DNA of 64,000 bases from the NCBI RefSeq assembly GCF_000986865.1, contig NZ_LAVS01000001.1, forward strand, positions 124,001 through 188,000, read 5' to 3'. Under the pieces are notes generated by a model. The model searched no databases. It was not told the origin of the DNA and saw nothing but the letters and a program-made list of their open reading frames with translations. Every line of letters starts with the position of its first letter. Positions within the stretch are counted from its first letter, which is position 1. The stretch comes from Rheinheimera mesophila (lineage in GTDB: Bacteria; Pseudomonadota; Gammaproteobacteria; Enterobacterales; Alteromonadaceae). Positions 1 through 8,334 of the stretch are shown piece after piece. A program made the position numbers and the translations under genes.

Positions 1-1665
1 GTAAGCCAGTTGCTCCATTTTACGCTGGCTTTCTTTGATAAACGAAATATCCTGCATGGCGCAGACGTAATTACTGATTTCGCCTTTCTCATCACGGATC
101 GGTGCTATTGCCAGCGATACCCAAAGTTTACGCAGCACATGCTGCAACAGCATATCGCCGCGCCAATGATGGCGTTCCTGCAAAGTTTGCGCTATTTCCT
201 CGCCGACAAAAAACATTTCAGCAGCAAACAGCGAGGACAAGGGTTTATGCATCATCTGCTCTGCAGTACAGCCAATCAGCTCCAGCATAAAAGGATTGAC
301 GTATTCGATATGCAGTTGTTTATCGGTTAACAGCAAACCAGAACTGGAAAAAGCCACAGCTTTGGTCAGCTTACGGGTGGCTCGTTCCGCTTCTTCTTTT
401 TCCATAATGCGGGTATTTAAACCGGAGATCAGTTGATGGATCTCCTCAGACATGCCGTTAAAAGCCCGGTTTAACATCCCGATTTCATCGTCATTCTGGT
501 CCAGGGCTATCTGCTGCAGATCGCCACGGCTGATGCGTTGAACCGCAGAGGATAAGCGGGTTAAGCGTTTCAGAATAAACTGGTAAATAAAAAACTGCAG
601 GGAGAACGCCACCACCACAGCAACCGCCAGGAAGATCAACATCACATTGTCACGAAAATCCTCCAGACCACTCATCACTGCCTGCTTGTCCTGATACAAG
701 GCCAAATACCAGTCCAGTCGCTCCACTTTCGCTGCGGAAATTAAATAATTGTCCAGGTCCGCTTGTCTGAGCTCCGGCTGTTGAGGCGCGGCGACCACTT
801 GCTGAATAAAAGCGGCCAGTTCCGGCCGTCTTGGCATGACGGCACTGTATTTGGCATCAAAATTTTGCTGTCCTGCGGCCTTTACGGATATGGGTTTCTT
901 CCCATCCAGCAACAGATTGCCGCGCGAGTCAAACAGCATACTGCGCAGGCCACTTGCGGATTGTTCAATAGCGGTCAGTTCCAGAAAGAGTTCATCCAGA
1001 ATGTAGTCACTGGCTGTGACGCCAAGGAACTCATCACCTGCATAGACGGGGATCACCAGACTGGTCATCCATTTTTGCCAAATCGGATCGTAGTAAATCG
1101 GCGTCCAGCGCGGCAAACGACTAGGATTTTGTTCTGGGGTGGCGATATCAAAAAACACATCTTTAGTGAAGTCATGATTCACCGGAACTTCCAGCGCCCA
1201 ATCCGCTGGTGCTATACGGATCAGTCCTTGTTTGGAGATAAAATAAAAATTGAAAAACTCCTCCAGCATCAAAGGTGCCAACTGCTGCCATAACTGTTCT
1301 GTTTGCATAAACCAGCGGGCTTGCTGAGGATCTAACTTTAACTGAGGAATAAAGGCGGCTGACAAATCATCCTGACTTCGTACACTGCCATCTGGCAAAG
1401 GTGCTGGGGGAGCAGACGTCAGGTCCTGATTCTGGGTTAAATACCGCACCACTATGTTATTGGCACTGATCGCCTTTTTTTCACGGGTGAGAAAATTTGC
1501 ATCCAGTTCACGGGCATATTTCTCAGATTGCAGTTTTAACTGTTGTTTTTCCTGCTCAACCAATACATTTTGTTGCAGCATCAGCACAGCATAAGCTATC
1601 GCAGCACTGGCAACTATGGTTAACATAAATACCAGCAGCGCAAACTTAATGCTAAGGGAATTCAT
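1..1665 (-). CDS. Membrane sensor: Cache-like, HAMP and PAS domains; truncated at window edge, probable diguanylate cyclase
   Basis: The frame is open from an ATG at 1665 to the first base, so the C-terminus lies outside the window. I translated it by hand. Residues about 5-27 form an N-terminal membrane segment. About 300 residues of extracytoplasmic sensor follow, Cache-like by position and by an aromatic-rich pattern around WTPIYYDPIWQKW. A second membrane segment lies at about 336-358, a HAMP domain at about 358-410 (RLTRLSSAVQRISRGDL) and a PAS/PAC module at about 435-540. The last visible residues, KMEQLAY, are the linker that commonly precedes a GGDEF domain, so a diguanylate cyclase is the likeliest end. 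A histidine kinase or other output cannot be excluded. Confidence 0.75.
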   Translation of the reverse strand, partial: MNSLSIKFALLVFMLTIVASAAIAYAVLMLQQNVLVEQEKQQLKLQSEKYARELDANFLTREKKAISANNIVVRYLTQNQDLTSAPPAPLPDGSVRSQDDLSAAFIPQLKLDPQQARWFMQTEQLWQQLAPLMLEEFFNFYFISKQGLIRIAPADWALEVPVNHDFTKDVFFDIATPEQNPSRLPRWTPIYYDPIWQKWMTSLVIPVYAGDEFLGVTASDYILDELFLELTAIEQSASGLRSMLFDSRGNLLLDGKKPISVKAAGQQNFDAKYSAVMPRRPELAAFIQQVVAAPQQPELRQADLDNYLISAAKVERLDWYLALYQDKQAVMSGLEDFRDNVMLIFLAVAVVVAFSLQFFIYQFILKRLTRLSSAVQRISRGDLQQIALDQNDDEIGMLNRAFNGMSEEIHQLISGLNTRIMEKEEAERATRKLTKAVAFSSSGLLLTDKQLHIEYVNPFMLELIGCTAEQMMHKPLSSLFAAEMFFVGEEIAQTLQERHHWRGDMLLQHVLRKLWVSLAIAPIRDEKGEISNYVCAMQDISFIKESQRKMEQLAY

Positions 1666-1805
1666 ACCTGTAGGTTTGTGAAAATTGACTTCCTTCACAT
1701 GATTTCCTGAATTGACAGCGACGGGGATCAGTTGTAATGCTAATGTGGCATACAAAAGCATCAAACCATTATTGCATCAAAATCAAATAAATGAGAATTA
1801 AGCCA

Positions 1806-2258
1806 ATGAAAAATCTGTTTATCTTGCTCTCTCTGGGTTTATCTTCTGCAGCAGCTCTGGCGGGTAGCGCCTTTACCGACGCCGAAGACGCAGTCAGTTA
1901 CCGCCAACATAGCTTTCAATTAATCCGGCATAATTTCGTCGATTTGGGAGATATGATGCGTGGAAAAATACCTTTTGACGCTAAACGTGCAGAAAAAAGA
2001 GTCAACGCTTTGGCAACGCTGACCACATTGCCCTGGGAAGCCTTTGAAGTACCAGGTGCTGACAAAGTAAAAAGTGATGCCAAAGCAGAGATCTGGCAAG
2101 ACTTAAAAGACTTTAAACAAAAAGCCGAGCAATTTCAGACGGATGCTTTAGCCTTGCAAACGGCAGCGAAATCGGGCGATCAAGCCACTATCAAGCCGGC
2201 TTTTGCTAATTTCGCCAAAAATTGTAAGGCTTGTCATGACCAATACAAAGCCGACTAA
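1806..2258 (+). CDS. Cytochrome c' (class II c-type cytochrome)
   Basis: About 150 residues with a cleavable signal peptide (MKNLFILLSLGLSSAAALA) and a CKACH haem-binding motif near the C-terminus. This is the hallmark of class II cytochromes c, four-helix-bundle periplasmic haem proteins that can bind NO or transfer electrons. I chose ATG 1806 over 1791 because the signal peptide then begins with the usual Met-Lys-Asn and a weak GAG lies upstream. The next gene, on the opposite strand, is a b561-type membrane cytochrome, so a shared electron-transfer role is plausible but inferred. An ERIC-like repeat begins right after the stop. Confidence 0.88.
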   Translation: MKNLFILLSLGLSSAAALAGSAFTDAEDAVSYRQHSFQLIRHNFVDLGDMMRGKIPFDAKRAEKRVNALATLTTLPWEAFEVPGADKVKSDAKAEIWQDLKDFKQKAEQFQTDALALQTAAKSGDQATIKPAFANFAKNCKACHDQYKAD

Positions 2259-2260
2259 AA

Positions 2261-2385
2261 TTTATCCTTCGTCCTTGAAGCCGCAGCTTCGTTAACTGCG
2301 GCCTCTCGCCCCGGTCACATAGTAATCTATGCTCCCGGGGTATCAACCCCTTGTCGCCTCGCTGCAATTGCAATGACTTTGGATA
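2261..2385. repeat. ERIC-like intergenic repeat, copy 1
   Basis: This roughly 125 bp element starts two bases after the cytochrome c' stop. It matches the layout of the enterobacterial ERIC consensus as I recall it: a TTGAAGC-GCAGCT-GTTAACTGCG left part, a central CCCCGG...CCGGGG imperfect palindrome enclosing CATAG/CTATG, then CTTGTCGCCT-GCTGCAA and a terminal GGATA. A diverged second copy lies at 35523-35665. Assignment to ERIC rests on remembered consensus, not on an alignment. Confidence 0.7.
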
Positions 2386-2410
2386 GCTCCTACAAAGCCG
2401 CCGTCACCCA

Positions 2411-3052
2411 TCACCACTGCTGATACAAAGCCATACCTTGCCAGAGCGCAAAAATCCCGGCAAACACCAGCACCAGCAGCAGGTACCAACCTGTTGATTT
2501 CACTTTAGGTTGCTGTACTTCAGTTTGAAGCTTGCCATGCAGCATAGCGCTTAAAACACCATCTTTTTTAAATCCATGCACCAAAGCTGCAACCACGTGC
2601 ACTGCAATCAGCGCCAATAGCAGATTGAAATTATTATGATGAAACCAGGAGGCAAAAGACGCCCAGTCCGACGATACAGCGCTATACAATGGGCCCTCAG
2701 TCATTACATCATCTGTAGTCATTAAGCCGGAAAGAAATTGCAGAGCCAACAACAGCATCAGGGTCAGGCTCATGTAACCAGACAAGCCTCTGTGGCCTAT
2801 CCCATGCTTGGCTTTATTCCACATCCGCAGCAGTTGAGCCGGAGTTTGCAAAAAATGACTGAAGCGGGCCGTATCACTGCCAATAAATCCCCACACCAGA
2901 CGAGCCAATAAAAGCGCAGCCAACGAATAAGCCAGTACCTGATGCACCACCAGATAACCTTGCTCTGCGGTAAACCACAAACCGACCAGCAACAACAACT
3001 GGCTCCAGTGGTAAATGCGCACGGCTTTATCCCATAACTGAATCACTTTCAT
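2411..3052 (-). CDS. Cytochrome b561 / Ni-Fe hydrogenase b-type cytochrome-like membrane protein
   Basis: A 213-residue integral membrane protein of the bacterial cytochrome b561 type, expected to move electrons across or within the inner membrane. It has an N-terminal RIYHWSQ haem-ligand histidine motif, four hydrophobic segments (about 15-27, 38-55, 90-110, 140-160) with further histidines in VVHQVLAYS, GHRGLSGY and AVHVVAALVHG, and a final hydrophobic helix near residues 188-208. It converges on the cytochrome c' gene across the ERIC-like repeat. Its redox partner is inferred from proximity only. Confidence 0.8.
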   Translation of the reverse strand: MKVIQLWDKAVRIYHWSQLLLLVGLWFTAEQGYLVVHQVLAYSLAALLLARLVWGFIGSDTARFSHFLQTPAQLLRMWNKAKHGIGHRGLSGYMSLTLMLLLALQFLSGLMTTDDVMTEGPLYSAVSSDWASFASWFHHNNFNLLLALIAVHVVAALVHGFKKDGVLSAMLHGKLQTEVQQPKVKSTGWYLLLVLVFAGIFALWQGMALYQQW

Positions 3053-3112
3053 CTTTTCATCGTCCTCTATTATGATAAGTTATTGATTTTACCCTATTGG
3101 AAGCAAAAACCT

Positions 3113-5464
3113 ATGCTTTGGTTCAAACGGATTTCAATTGGCTTATTCAGCCTGATATTGCTGGTGATTGGCTTTTTATACTTTGCCCTTCGCAGCAGTC
3201 TGCCATCCTATGAGGGCGAATTACCCTCAGAGGTGAGTCAGACTGTAGAGATCAGTCGTGATGCCCAGGGGTATGTCAGCATTGAGGGCGAAAACCGCAA
3301 TGATGTGGCTTATGCCTTAGGTTTTGTGCATGCCCAGGAACGTTTTTTCCAGATGGATTTATTGCGCCGTAATGCCGCTGGTGAGCTGTCGGAGCTGTTT
3401 GGCGAAATGGCAGTGGAGCTGGACAAAAAACGTCGTATTCATCGATTCAGAGCCAAAGCAGAACGGGGCTTTGCCGCCTTACCTCCAGAGCAAAAGGCGC
3501 TACTGCAGCGTTATACCGCAGGGGTAAATGCAGGTTTAACTGAACTGGGTTGGCCTCCTTTTGAATATGGCCTGTTAGCTCAGACTCCACGCAACTGGGT
3601 GGAAGTCGACTCCTTTTTAGCCCTATACAGTATGTATCTGGATTTGCAGGGCTCGGAAGGTAAGGACGAACTGGCGATGGGCCTGATGCAGCAAAAACTG
3701 CCACAAGATTGGTACGATTTTTTATTCCAGCACAGCCCGGACTGGCAGGCGGCGATGGATGACAGCACAGTGAGTTTGATCCCTATGCCTAAGTCTGCCT
3801 ATCCCGCTCTGTTGTCAGGTCAAAAGATAGCTTGTACAGAGTGCAGCTTGCACGACAGCACAGATGTCGGCAGCAATAACTTTGCCGTGTCCGGTAAAAG
3901 AACTGCAGATGGCAGAGCTATTCTGGCCGATGATATGCATTTAGGTATTCGGGTCCCTGGCACCTGGTTCAAAGCTCAGTTGAAATGGCAGGAAAACGCA
4001 GAGTCCTTTGCAGTAGCAGGAGTCAGTCTGCCCGGTACTCCGGCTATAGTGGCCGGCAGCAATGGTCATATCGCCTGGGGGTTTACCAACAGCACCGCAG
4101 ATTGGTCTGATGTGATCGCGCTGAAACTGGATGAAAAAGGTGAAAAATACCAAACAGCGGACGGCTGGCAGGAATTCAGTTATCAAAATGAAGTAATTAA
4201 AGTCAAAGGCCAGCCTGATGAGTTAGTGTTGCAAAAAGAAACCATTTGGGGGCCGGTGTTAAGTCCGCCGTTCCAGAATTATGCTTACCGCTGGGTCGCC
4301 CATGACCCGCAAGGCGCTAACTTTAATTTACTGGCACTGGAAAAAAGCAAAGGGGTAAAACAGACGTTAAAACTGGCCGCCAGTGCCGGTGTTCCGACAC
4401 AAAACTTACTGGTAGCAGACAAAGACGGTGCCATAGGCTGGACTTTAATTGGTGCTTTGCCACAACGCAAAGTACAGCATATGGATAGCCCACAGGATTG
4501 GAGTAATGGCCAGAACAACTGGACAGGCTACTTGCCACACACGGCTTACCCACAGATTTATCAGCCGCAATCCGGCCAACTCTGGACAGCCAACAGCCGA
4601 ATGATTGGCGGTAAAGATTTAGAGTTAATAGGAAATGGTGGCTATGATCTGGGCGCTCGCGGTCAACAAATCCGTGATGCGCTGTCAGTCTCAGCTCACC
4701 ATAACGAGCAAAGCCTGCATGCGATTCAATTGGATCATCGCGCTTTGATGTTGGCGCGTTGGCAACAACTGCTGCTCGATACAGTATTAACCAAAGACTT
4801 TGTCGCTGAACACCAGTTGCAGTCTTATCGCGATTATGTGATGAAAGATGCCAGTCAGGCCAGCATTGGCTCGGTCGGTTATTCACTGGTCCGCGCCTTC
4901 CGGACTAAAGCATTGGAACTGACCTTTGCACCTCTGACCGCTGTACTGGAGCAAAACAAATTATCAGGCCGGGATTTAAAGTTTTCACTGGAAACGGCAG
5001 GCTGGGAAATAATCCGGCAGCAACGCACTGATACGCTGCCTGCTGCTTTTAGTTCCTGGCGCACTTTATTGCAACAGGCCGTGCTGCAAAGCAAGCAACA
5101 GCTGGAGAAAGAGCATGGCAGCTTAGCCGCAGCCAACTGGGGCAATCTCAATCAAAGCGCTATAGCTCACCCTTTATCCGCTGCCGTGCCATTTTTTGGC
5201 GACTGGCTGAATATGCCGGCTATGCCAATGAATGGCGACAGTCATATGCCGCGGGTGCAAAACAAAGTACATGGCCAGTCAGAGCGGATGGTGGTGTCGC
5301 CGGGCAAAGAAGCTGAAGGTATTTTAGTGATACCAGCAGGTCAGTCTGGTCATCCGTTGTCGCCTTTTTATGCAGCCGATCACGACTTCTGGTTAAAGGA
5401 GCAGCCGCTGGGCTTTTTACCGGGTGAACAAAAATACTTATTGAAGTTGCAACCTAAAGCTTGA
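3113..5464 (+). CDS. Penicillin acylase family protein (Ntn-hydrolase)
   Basis: About 783 residues. An N-terminal hydrophobic anchor or signal (residues 5-27) precedes an alpha-chain region containing RRNAAGELSELFG. The GSNNFAVSG motif follows; Ser254 (numbered from ATG 3113) is the expected autocatalytic cleavage site and N-terminal nucleophile of the beta chain, as in penicillin G acylase and quorum-signal acylases. GTPAIVAGSNGHIAWGFTN is the typical downstream family block. A TTG at 3083 could extend the frame, but ATG 3113 has GGAAG at the right spacing. Substrate cannot be read from sequence: a beta-lactam, an acyl-homoserine lactone or another amide are all possible. Its stop overlaps the -35 of the candidate pheA leader promoter. 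Confidence 0.88.
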   Translation: MLWFKRISIGLFSLILLVIGFLYFALRSSLPSYEGELPSEVSQTVEISRDAQGYVSIEGENRNDVAYALGFVHAQERFFQMDLLRRNAAGELSELFGEMAVELDKKRRIHRFRAKAERGFAALPPEQKALLQRYTAGVNAGLTELGWPPFEYGLLAQTPRNWVEVDSFLALYSMYLDLQGSEGKDELAMGLMQQKLPQDWYDFLFQHSPDWQAAMDDSTVSLIPMPKSAYPALLSGQKIACTECSLHDSTDVGSNNFAVSGKRTADGRAILADDMHLGIRVPGTWFKAQLKWQENAESFAVAGVSLPGTPAIVAGSNGHIAWGFTNSTADWSDVIALKLDEKGEKYQTADGWQEFSYQNEVIKVKGQPDELVLQKETIWGPVLSPPFQNYAYRWVAHDPQGANFNLLALEKSKGVKQTLKLAASAGVPTQNLLVADKDGAIGWTLIGALPQRKVQHMDSPQDWSNGQNNWTGYLPHTAYPQIYQPQSGQLWTANSRMIGGKDLELIGNGGYDLGARGQQIRDALSVSAHHNEQSLHAIQLDHRALMLARWQQLLLDTVLTKDFVAEHQLQSYRDYVMKDASQASIGSVGYSLVRAFRTKALELTFAPLTAVLEQNKLSGRDLKFSLETAGWEIIRQQRTDTLPAAFSSWRTLLQQAVLQSKQQLEKEHGSLAAANWGNLNQSAIAHPLSAAVPFFGDWLNMPAMPMNGDSHMPRVQNKVHGQSERMVVSPGKEAEGILVIPAGQSGHPLSPFYAADHDFWLKEQPLGFLPGEQKYLLKLQPKA

Positions 5465-5490
5465 CTTTAGACGTCCAGACTTACTATTGT
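5461..5490 (+). promoter_or_regulatory. Candidate promoter of the pheA leader
   Basis: TTGACT at 5461-5466 and TATTGT at 5485-5490 are 18 bp apart. The predicted start would fall almost on the leader peptide ATG, which is unusually close, so the true promoter may lie further upstream inside the acylase gene. Confidence 0.35.
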
Positions 5491-5497
5491 GGTGACC

Positions 5498-5560
5498 ATG
5501 AAACAAATCCAGATCGCTCGCTTTTTTAACCTCTTTACCACCCCAACGGGGAGGCGGTAG
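5498..5560 (+). CDS. pheL: Phe-rich leader peptide of the pheA attenuator
   Basis: A 20-codon open frame encodes MKQIQIARFFNLFTTPTGRR, with three Phe codons in the FFNLF block. GGTG lies just upstream of the ATG. It sits between a promoter-like sequence and a strong intrinsic terminator, and pheA starts 72 bases after its stop. This is the arrangement of the enterobacterial pheL-pheA attenuator, although the peptide sequence itself differs from E. coli PheL. The function is regulatory: ribosome position on the Phe codons decides which downstream hairpin forms. Its position and codon content make chance unlikely. Confidence 0.85.
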   Translation: MKQIQIARFFNLFTTPTGRR

Positions 5561-5585
5561 GTCGCGCGCGCGTGATAAACCAAAA

Positions 5586-5614
5586 AACCTCCCAGCATCG
5601 GGAGGTTTTTTTTT
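5586..5614 (+). terminator. pheA attenuator terminator
   Basis: The stem AACCTCCC/GGGAGGTT (5586-5593 with 5600-5607, loop AGCATC) is followed by nine T residues. Its left arm CCTCCC (5588-5593) can alternatively pair with GGGAGG (5549-5554), which overlaps the end of the leader peptide gene. That gives an antiterminator when a ribosome stalls at the Phe codons. A protector hairpin CCCC/GGGG (5541-5544 with 5548-5551) is also visible. Confidence 0.9.
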
Positions 5615-5632
5615 AGCTTAAAGGACGCTTTT

Positions 5633-6799
5633 ATGAGCATAGATTTAGACCACATTCGCCAGCAGATCAGCAGCACAGATAAAGACTTGCTGCAATTGTT
5701 GGCCACCAGACGCCAGCTCGCCTTAAGCGTAGCAGACGCTAAACTGGCGCAAAACAAACCTATTCGCGATCAGAAACGGGAAGAAGAGTTGCTGGTGTCC
5801 CTGATTGAACGTGGCAAGGCGTTGGGCTTGGACGCTCAGTATGTCACCAAAATTTACCATGTAATTATTGAAGACTCTGTACTGCAGCAACAAGCCAAAG
5901 TGCAGGGCCAGCTCAATGGCAACAATGGCCCGGTTTGCCGGGTTGCCTTTTTAGGCCGTCAGGGCTCGTACAGCTACTGGGCCACGCAAAAGTACTTTAC
6001 CCGCCGGGCAGAAAAGCTGATTGAAATTGGCTGCGACAGTTTTAACGAAATAGTACAGGCAGTAGAAACAGGCCACGCCGACTATGCTGTGTTGCCTATT
6101 GAGAACACTTCATCAGGCAGTATCAACGAAGTTTATGACTTACTGCAGCACACCCGTTTGTCGATCGTCGGTGAACTGACCCACCCTATCGAACATTGTT
6201 TATTGGGGGTCGAAGGTACTGAGCTCAGTAAAATCCGCCAGATTTGTGCTCACCCGCAAGTGATAGCCCAGTGCAGTAATTACCTGCAGGGCTTGTCCAA
6301 TGTCAAAATTGAATACTGCGATGCGTCTTCGGACGCCTTTGAACGGGTGCGTAAAGCCCAGGATAAATCTGTGGTGGCCATAGGTGGTGAAGAAGGTGGC
6401 AAGTTGTATGGTTTGGCAGTGTTAGGCCGTGGTTTGGCCAACCAAAAAGACAACGTTAGCCGGTTTATTGTGGTCGCCCGTAAAGCAATAAATGTGGCCA
6501 AAGCTATCCCCGCCAAAACTACTTTTATTATGTACACGGGCCAGCAACCCGGCGCTTTAGTAGACGCCTTAACAGTGTTGAAACAACATGGCATCAGCAT
6601 GGGCAAACTGGAATCCCGTCCTATTCCGGGTAACCCGTGGGAAGAAATGTTTTATGTCGACGTATTTGCCAATTTAGGTGATTACGCTATGACCCGCGCT
6701 TTAGATGAACTGAACCGCATTACCCGTTTTGTCAAAGTATTGGGCTGTTATCCAAGTGAAGATATCAGCCCGACTATAGTCAATGCGGATGCTTCATAG
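5633..6799 (+). CDS. pheA: Bifunctional chorismate mutase / prephenate dehydratase (P-protein)
   Basis: Converts chorismate to prephenate and then phenylpyruvate, committing carbon to phenylalanine. The 388 residues hold an AroQ-type chorismate mutase at about 1-90 and a prephenate dehydratase domain from about 100 (VAFLGRQGSYS, then ENTSSGSINEVYD). A C-terminal ACT domain carries the Phe-binding GALV and ESRP motifs, so feedback inhibition by phenylalanine is expected. Length and domain order are those of E. coli PheA. The ATG at 5633 has AAAGGA upstream. Transcription is controlled by the leader-peptide attenuator just before it. Its last six bases overlap the end of the convergent metallo-hydrolase gene. 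Confidence 0.97.
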   Translation: MSIDLDHIRQQISSTDKDLLQLLATRRQLALSVADAKLAQNKPIRDQKREEELLVSLIERGKALGLDAQYVTKIYHVIIEDSVLQQQAKVQGQLNGNNGPVCRVAFLGRQGSYSYWATQKYFTRRAEKLIEIGCDSFNEIVQAVETGHADYAVLPIENTSSGSINEVYDLLQHTRLSIVGELTHPIEHCLLGVEGTELSKIRQICAHPQVIAQCSNYLQGLSNVKIEYCDASSDAFERVRKAQDKSVVAIGGEEGGKLYGLAVLGRGLANQKDNVSRFIVVARKAINVAKAIPAKTTFIMYTGQQPGALVDALTVLKQHGISMGKLESRPIPGNPWEEMFYVDVFANLGDYAMTRALDELNRITRFVKVLGCYPSEDISPTIVNADAS

Positions 6800-8200
6800 T
6801 TTAATTTGCTGACCTTTCTCCGCAATCTGGCAATGCAGACCGTAATCAAGCAGACGGCTCTGCAACGCCTGCTGAGCTTGAGGTTCACCATGCACCAGAT
6901 AAAACCGTGGCTGGCCGCCAATCATTCTGGCCCAGCCGACTAACTCGTCCTGACCGGCGTGAGCAGAAAAACCACCTATGGTATGCACTGTCGCTTTTAC
7001 TGCGATATTTTGCCCAAACAACTTCACCCGTTTTTCGCCATCCACCAGTCGACGACCTAAAGTGCCTTTGGCCTGAAAACCAACAAAAATCAAATGATTG
7101 CTGCTTTTCCACAAATTGTGTTTTAAATGATGCACGATACGACCACCATTACACATACCGGACCCCGCAATGACAATAGCGCCCCCACTAACCCGGTTTA
7201 ATGCCATCGACTCTTCCATACTGGACGCGAGGCGCAAAATGGGCAAAAAGGATTGCAAATCCCGCGCACCAAACCCATGCAGCACCTTGGTGTCTTTGCG
7301 GTCGAACTCACTCATCAGCTCGCTGTAAATTTTCGTGATCTCTATCGCCATAGGGCTGTCCAGCACCACCATTTTTTGTTTTAACCGGCCCTGATGGTAC
7401 AAAAGCCCGAGGTAATACAAAATTTCCTGACTACGGCCCAACGCAAAAGCCGGAATAAACACATTGCCACCGGCTTTATGGGCTTGTTCCAATGCATTCG
7501 CGAATTCTTCTAAAGTGTTTTGCAGTGGCTGGTGGTTGCGATCGCCATAGGTACTTTCCATGAGCACCAGATCCGCCATTTTCACAGGGCTTGGGTCCGG
7601 CATCAACACAGTAGATGGATTCCCCAAATCACCGGAGAACACCAACTGCCGCATGGCTTTGCCTTGCTTCAGCGCGAGCTGCACTATGGCAGAGCCCAGA
7701 ATATGGCCTGCATCCAAAAACTCCAGCTCCAGCCCGTCACACACCGTCACTTTTTGCTTGTAGCCGACCGGATGGCAGCAATCCAGCACCTGCTCTACAT
7801 CCTGTATCCCCATCACAGGATCCAGCAACCTTTTACCTTGCCGGGCTAAATGCCGGTTTTGCCATTCCAAATCTTTCAGATACAGATGTACCGAGTCTTT
7901 TAGCAACACGCCAAGCAACAAGGCCGTGCCCTGAGTGCAATAAATTTTACCCTGAAACCCCTTAGCCACCAGCAAAGGCAATAAACCACTATGGTCGATA
8001 TGAGCGTGCGACAAAATCACGTAGTCGATATCTTTGGGCCTGAAGGCAAAACGGAACTTATTCCATTCGGTGATTTGGTTTTCGCCCTGGGTCATACCGC
8101 AGTCGAGTAAAATTTGTTTGTCTTTGAGCTTTAACAGATAACAGGAGCCTGTCACCTGCTCGGCGGCCCCTAGAAAAGTTAAACTAGCATCTAATGGCAT
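6794..8200 (-). CDS. MBL-fold beta-CASP metallo-hydrolase (CPSF/RNase-type)
   Basis: A 468-residue protein with the metallo-beta-lactamase zinc motif SHAHIDHSG near residue 64, a later VFSGDLGNP motif and MESTYGDR. A beta-CASP segment follows (VFIPAFALGRSQE, IVIAGSGMCNGGRIVHHL), and the C-terminal Zn-dependent metallo-hydrolase motif includes GGFSAHAGQDEL. The family contains RNA endo- and exonucleases related to CPSF73 and RNase J; RNA processing is therefore the best guess, but the substrate is unknown. The ATG at 8200 has AGGAG upstream. It converges on pheA with a six-base overlap, so the two transcripts must be antisense at their ends. Confidence 0.9.
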   Translation of the reverse strand: MPLDASLTFLGAAEQVTGSCYLLKLKDKQILLDCGMTQGENQITEWNKFRFAFRPKDIDYVILSHAHIDHSGLLPLLVAKGFQGKIYCTQGTALLLGVLLKDSVHLYLKDLEWQNRHLARQGKRLLDPVMGIQDVEQVLDCCHPVGYKQKVTVCDGLELEFLDAGHILGSAIVQLALKQGKAMRQLVFSGDLGNPSTVLMPDPSPVKMADLVLMESTYGDRNHQPLQNTLEEFANALEQAHKAGGNVFIPAFALGRSQEILYYLGLLYHQGRLKQKMVVLDSPMAIEITKIYSELMSEFDRKDTKVLHGFGARDLQSFLPILRLASSMEESMALNRVSGGAIVIAGSGMCNGGRIVHHLKHNLWKSSNHLIFVGFQAKGTLGRRLVDGEKRVKLFGQNIAVKATVHTIGGFSAHAGQDELVGWARMIGGQPRFYLVHGEPQAQQALQSRLLDYGLHCQIAEKGQQIKL

Positions 8201-8334
8201 TGGCTACACTCCTACTTTCTTGCTGGGTGTTGTAGTGCTTTGTCCATGTTATAACTGAACTGAAGTGTTAAAAGATTAGTCTATATCAAACAATATGTTA
8301 GTTTATGCCACAACTATAGTTCCGGAGTTCTGTT

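Noticed and set aside
1773-1786. FNR-like site before cytochrome c'
   Set aside because: Only 8 of 10 fixed positions match and it lies too close to the start codon for an activator site.
4323-4886. A 187-codon minus-strand frame inside the acylase gene
   Set aside because: It lies entirely antisense to a conserved enzyme, has arginine- and serine-rich composition without any motif, and overlaps several other shadow frames.
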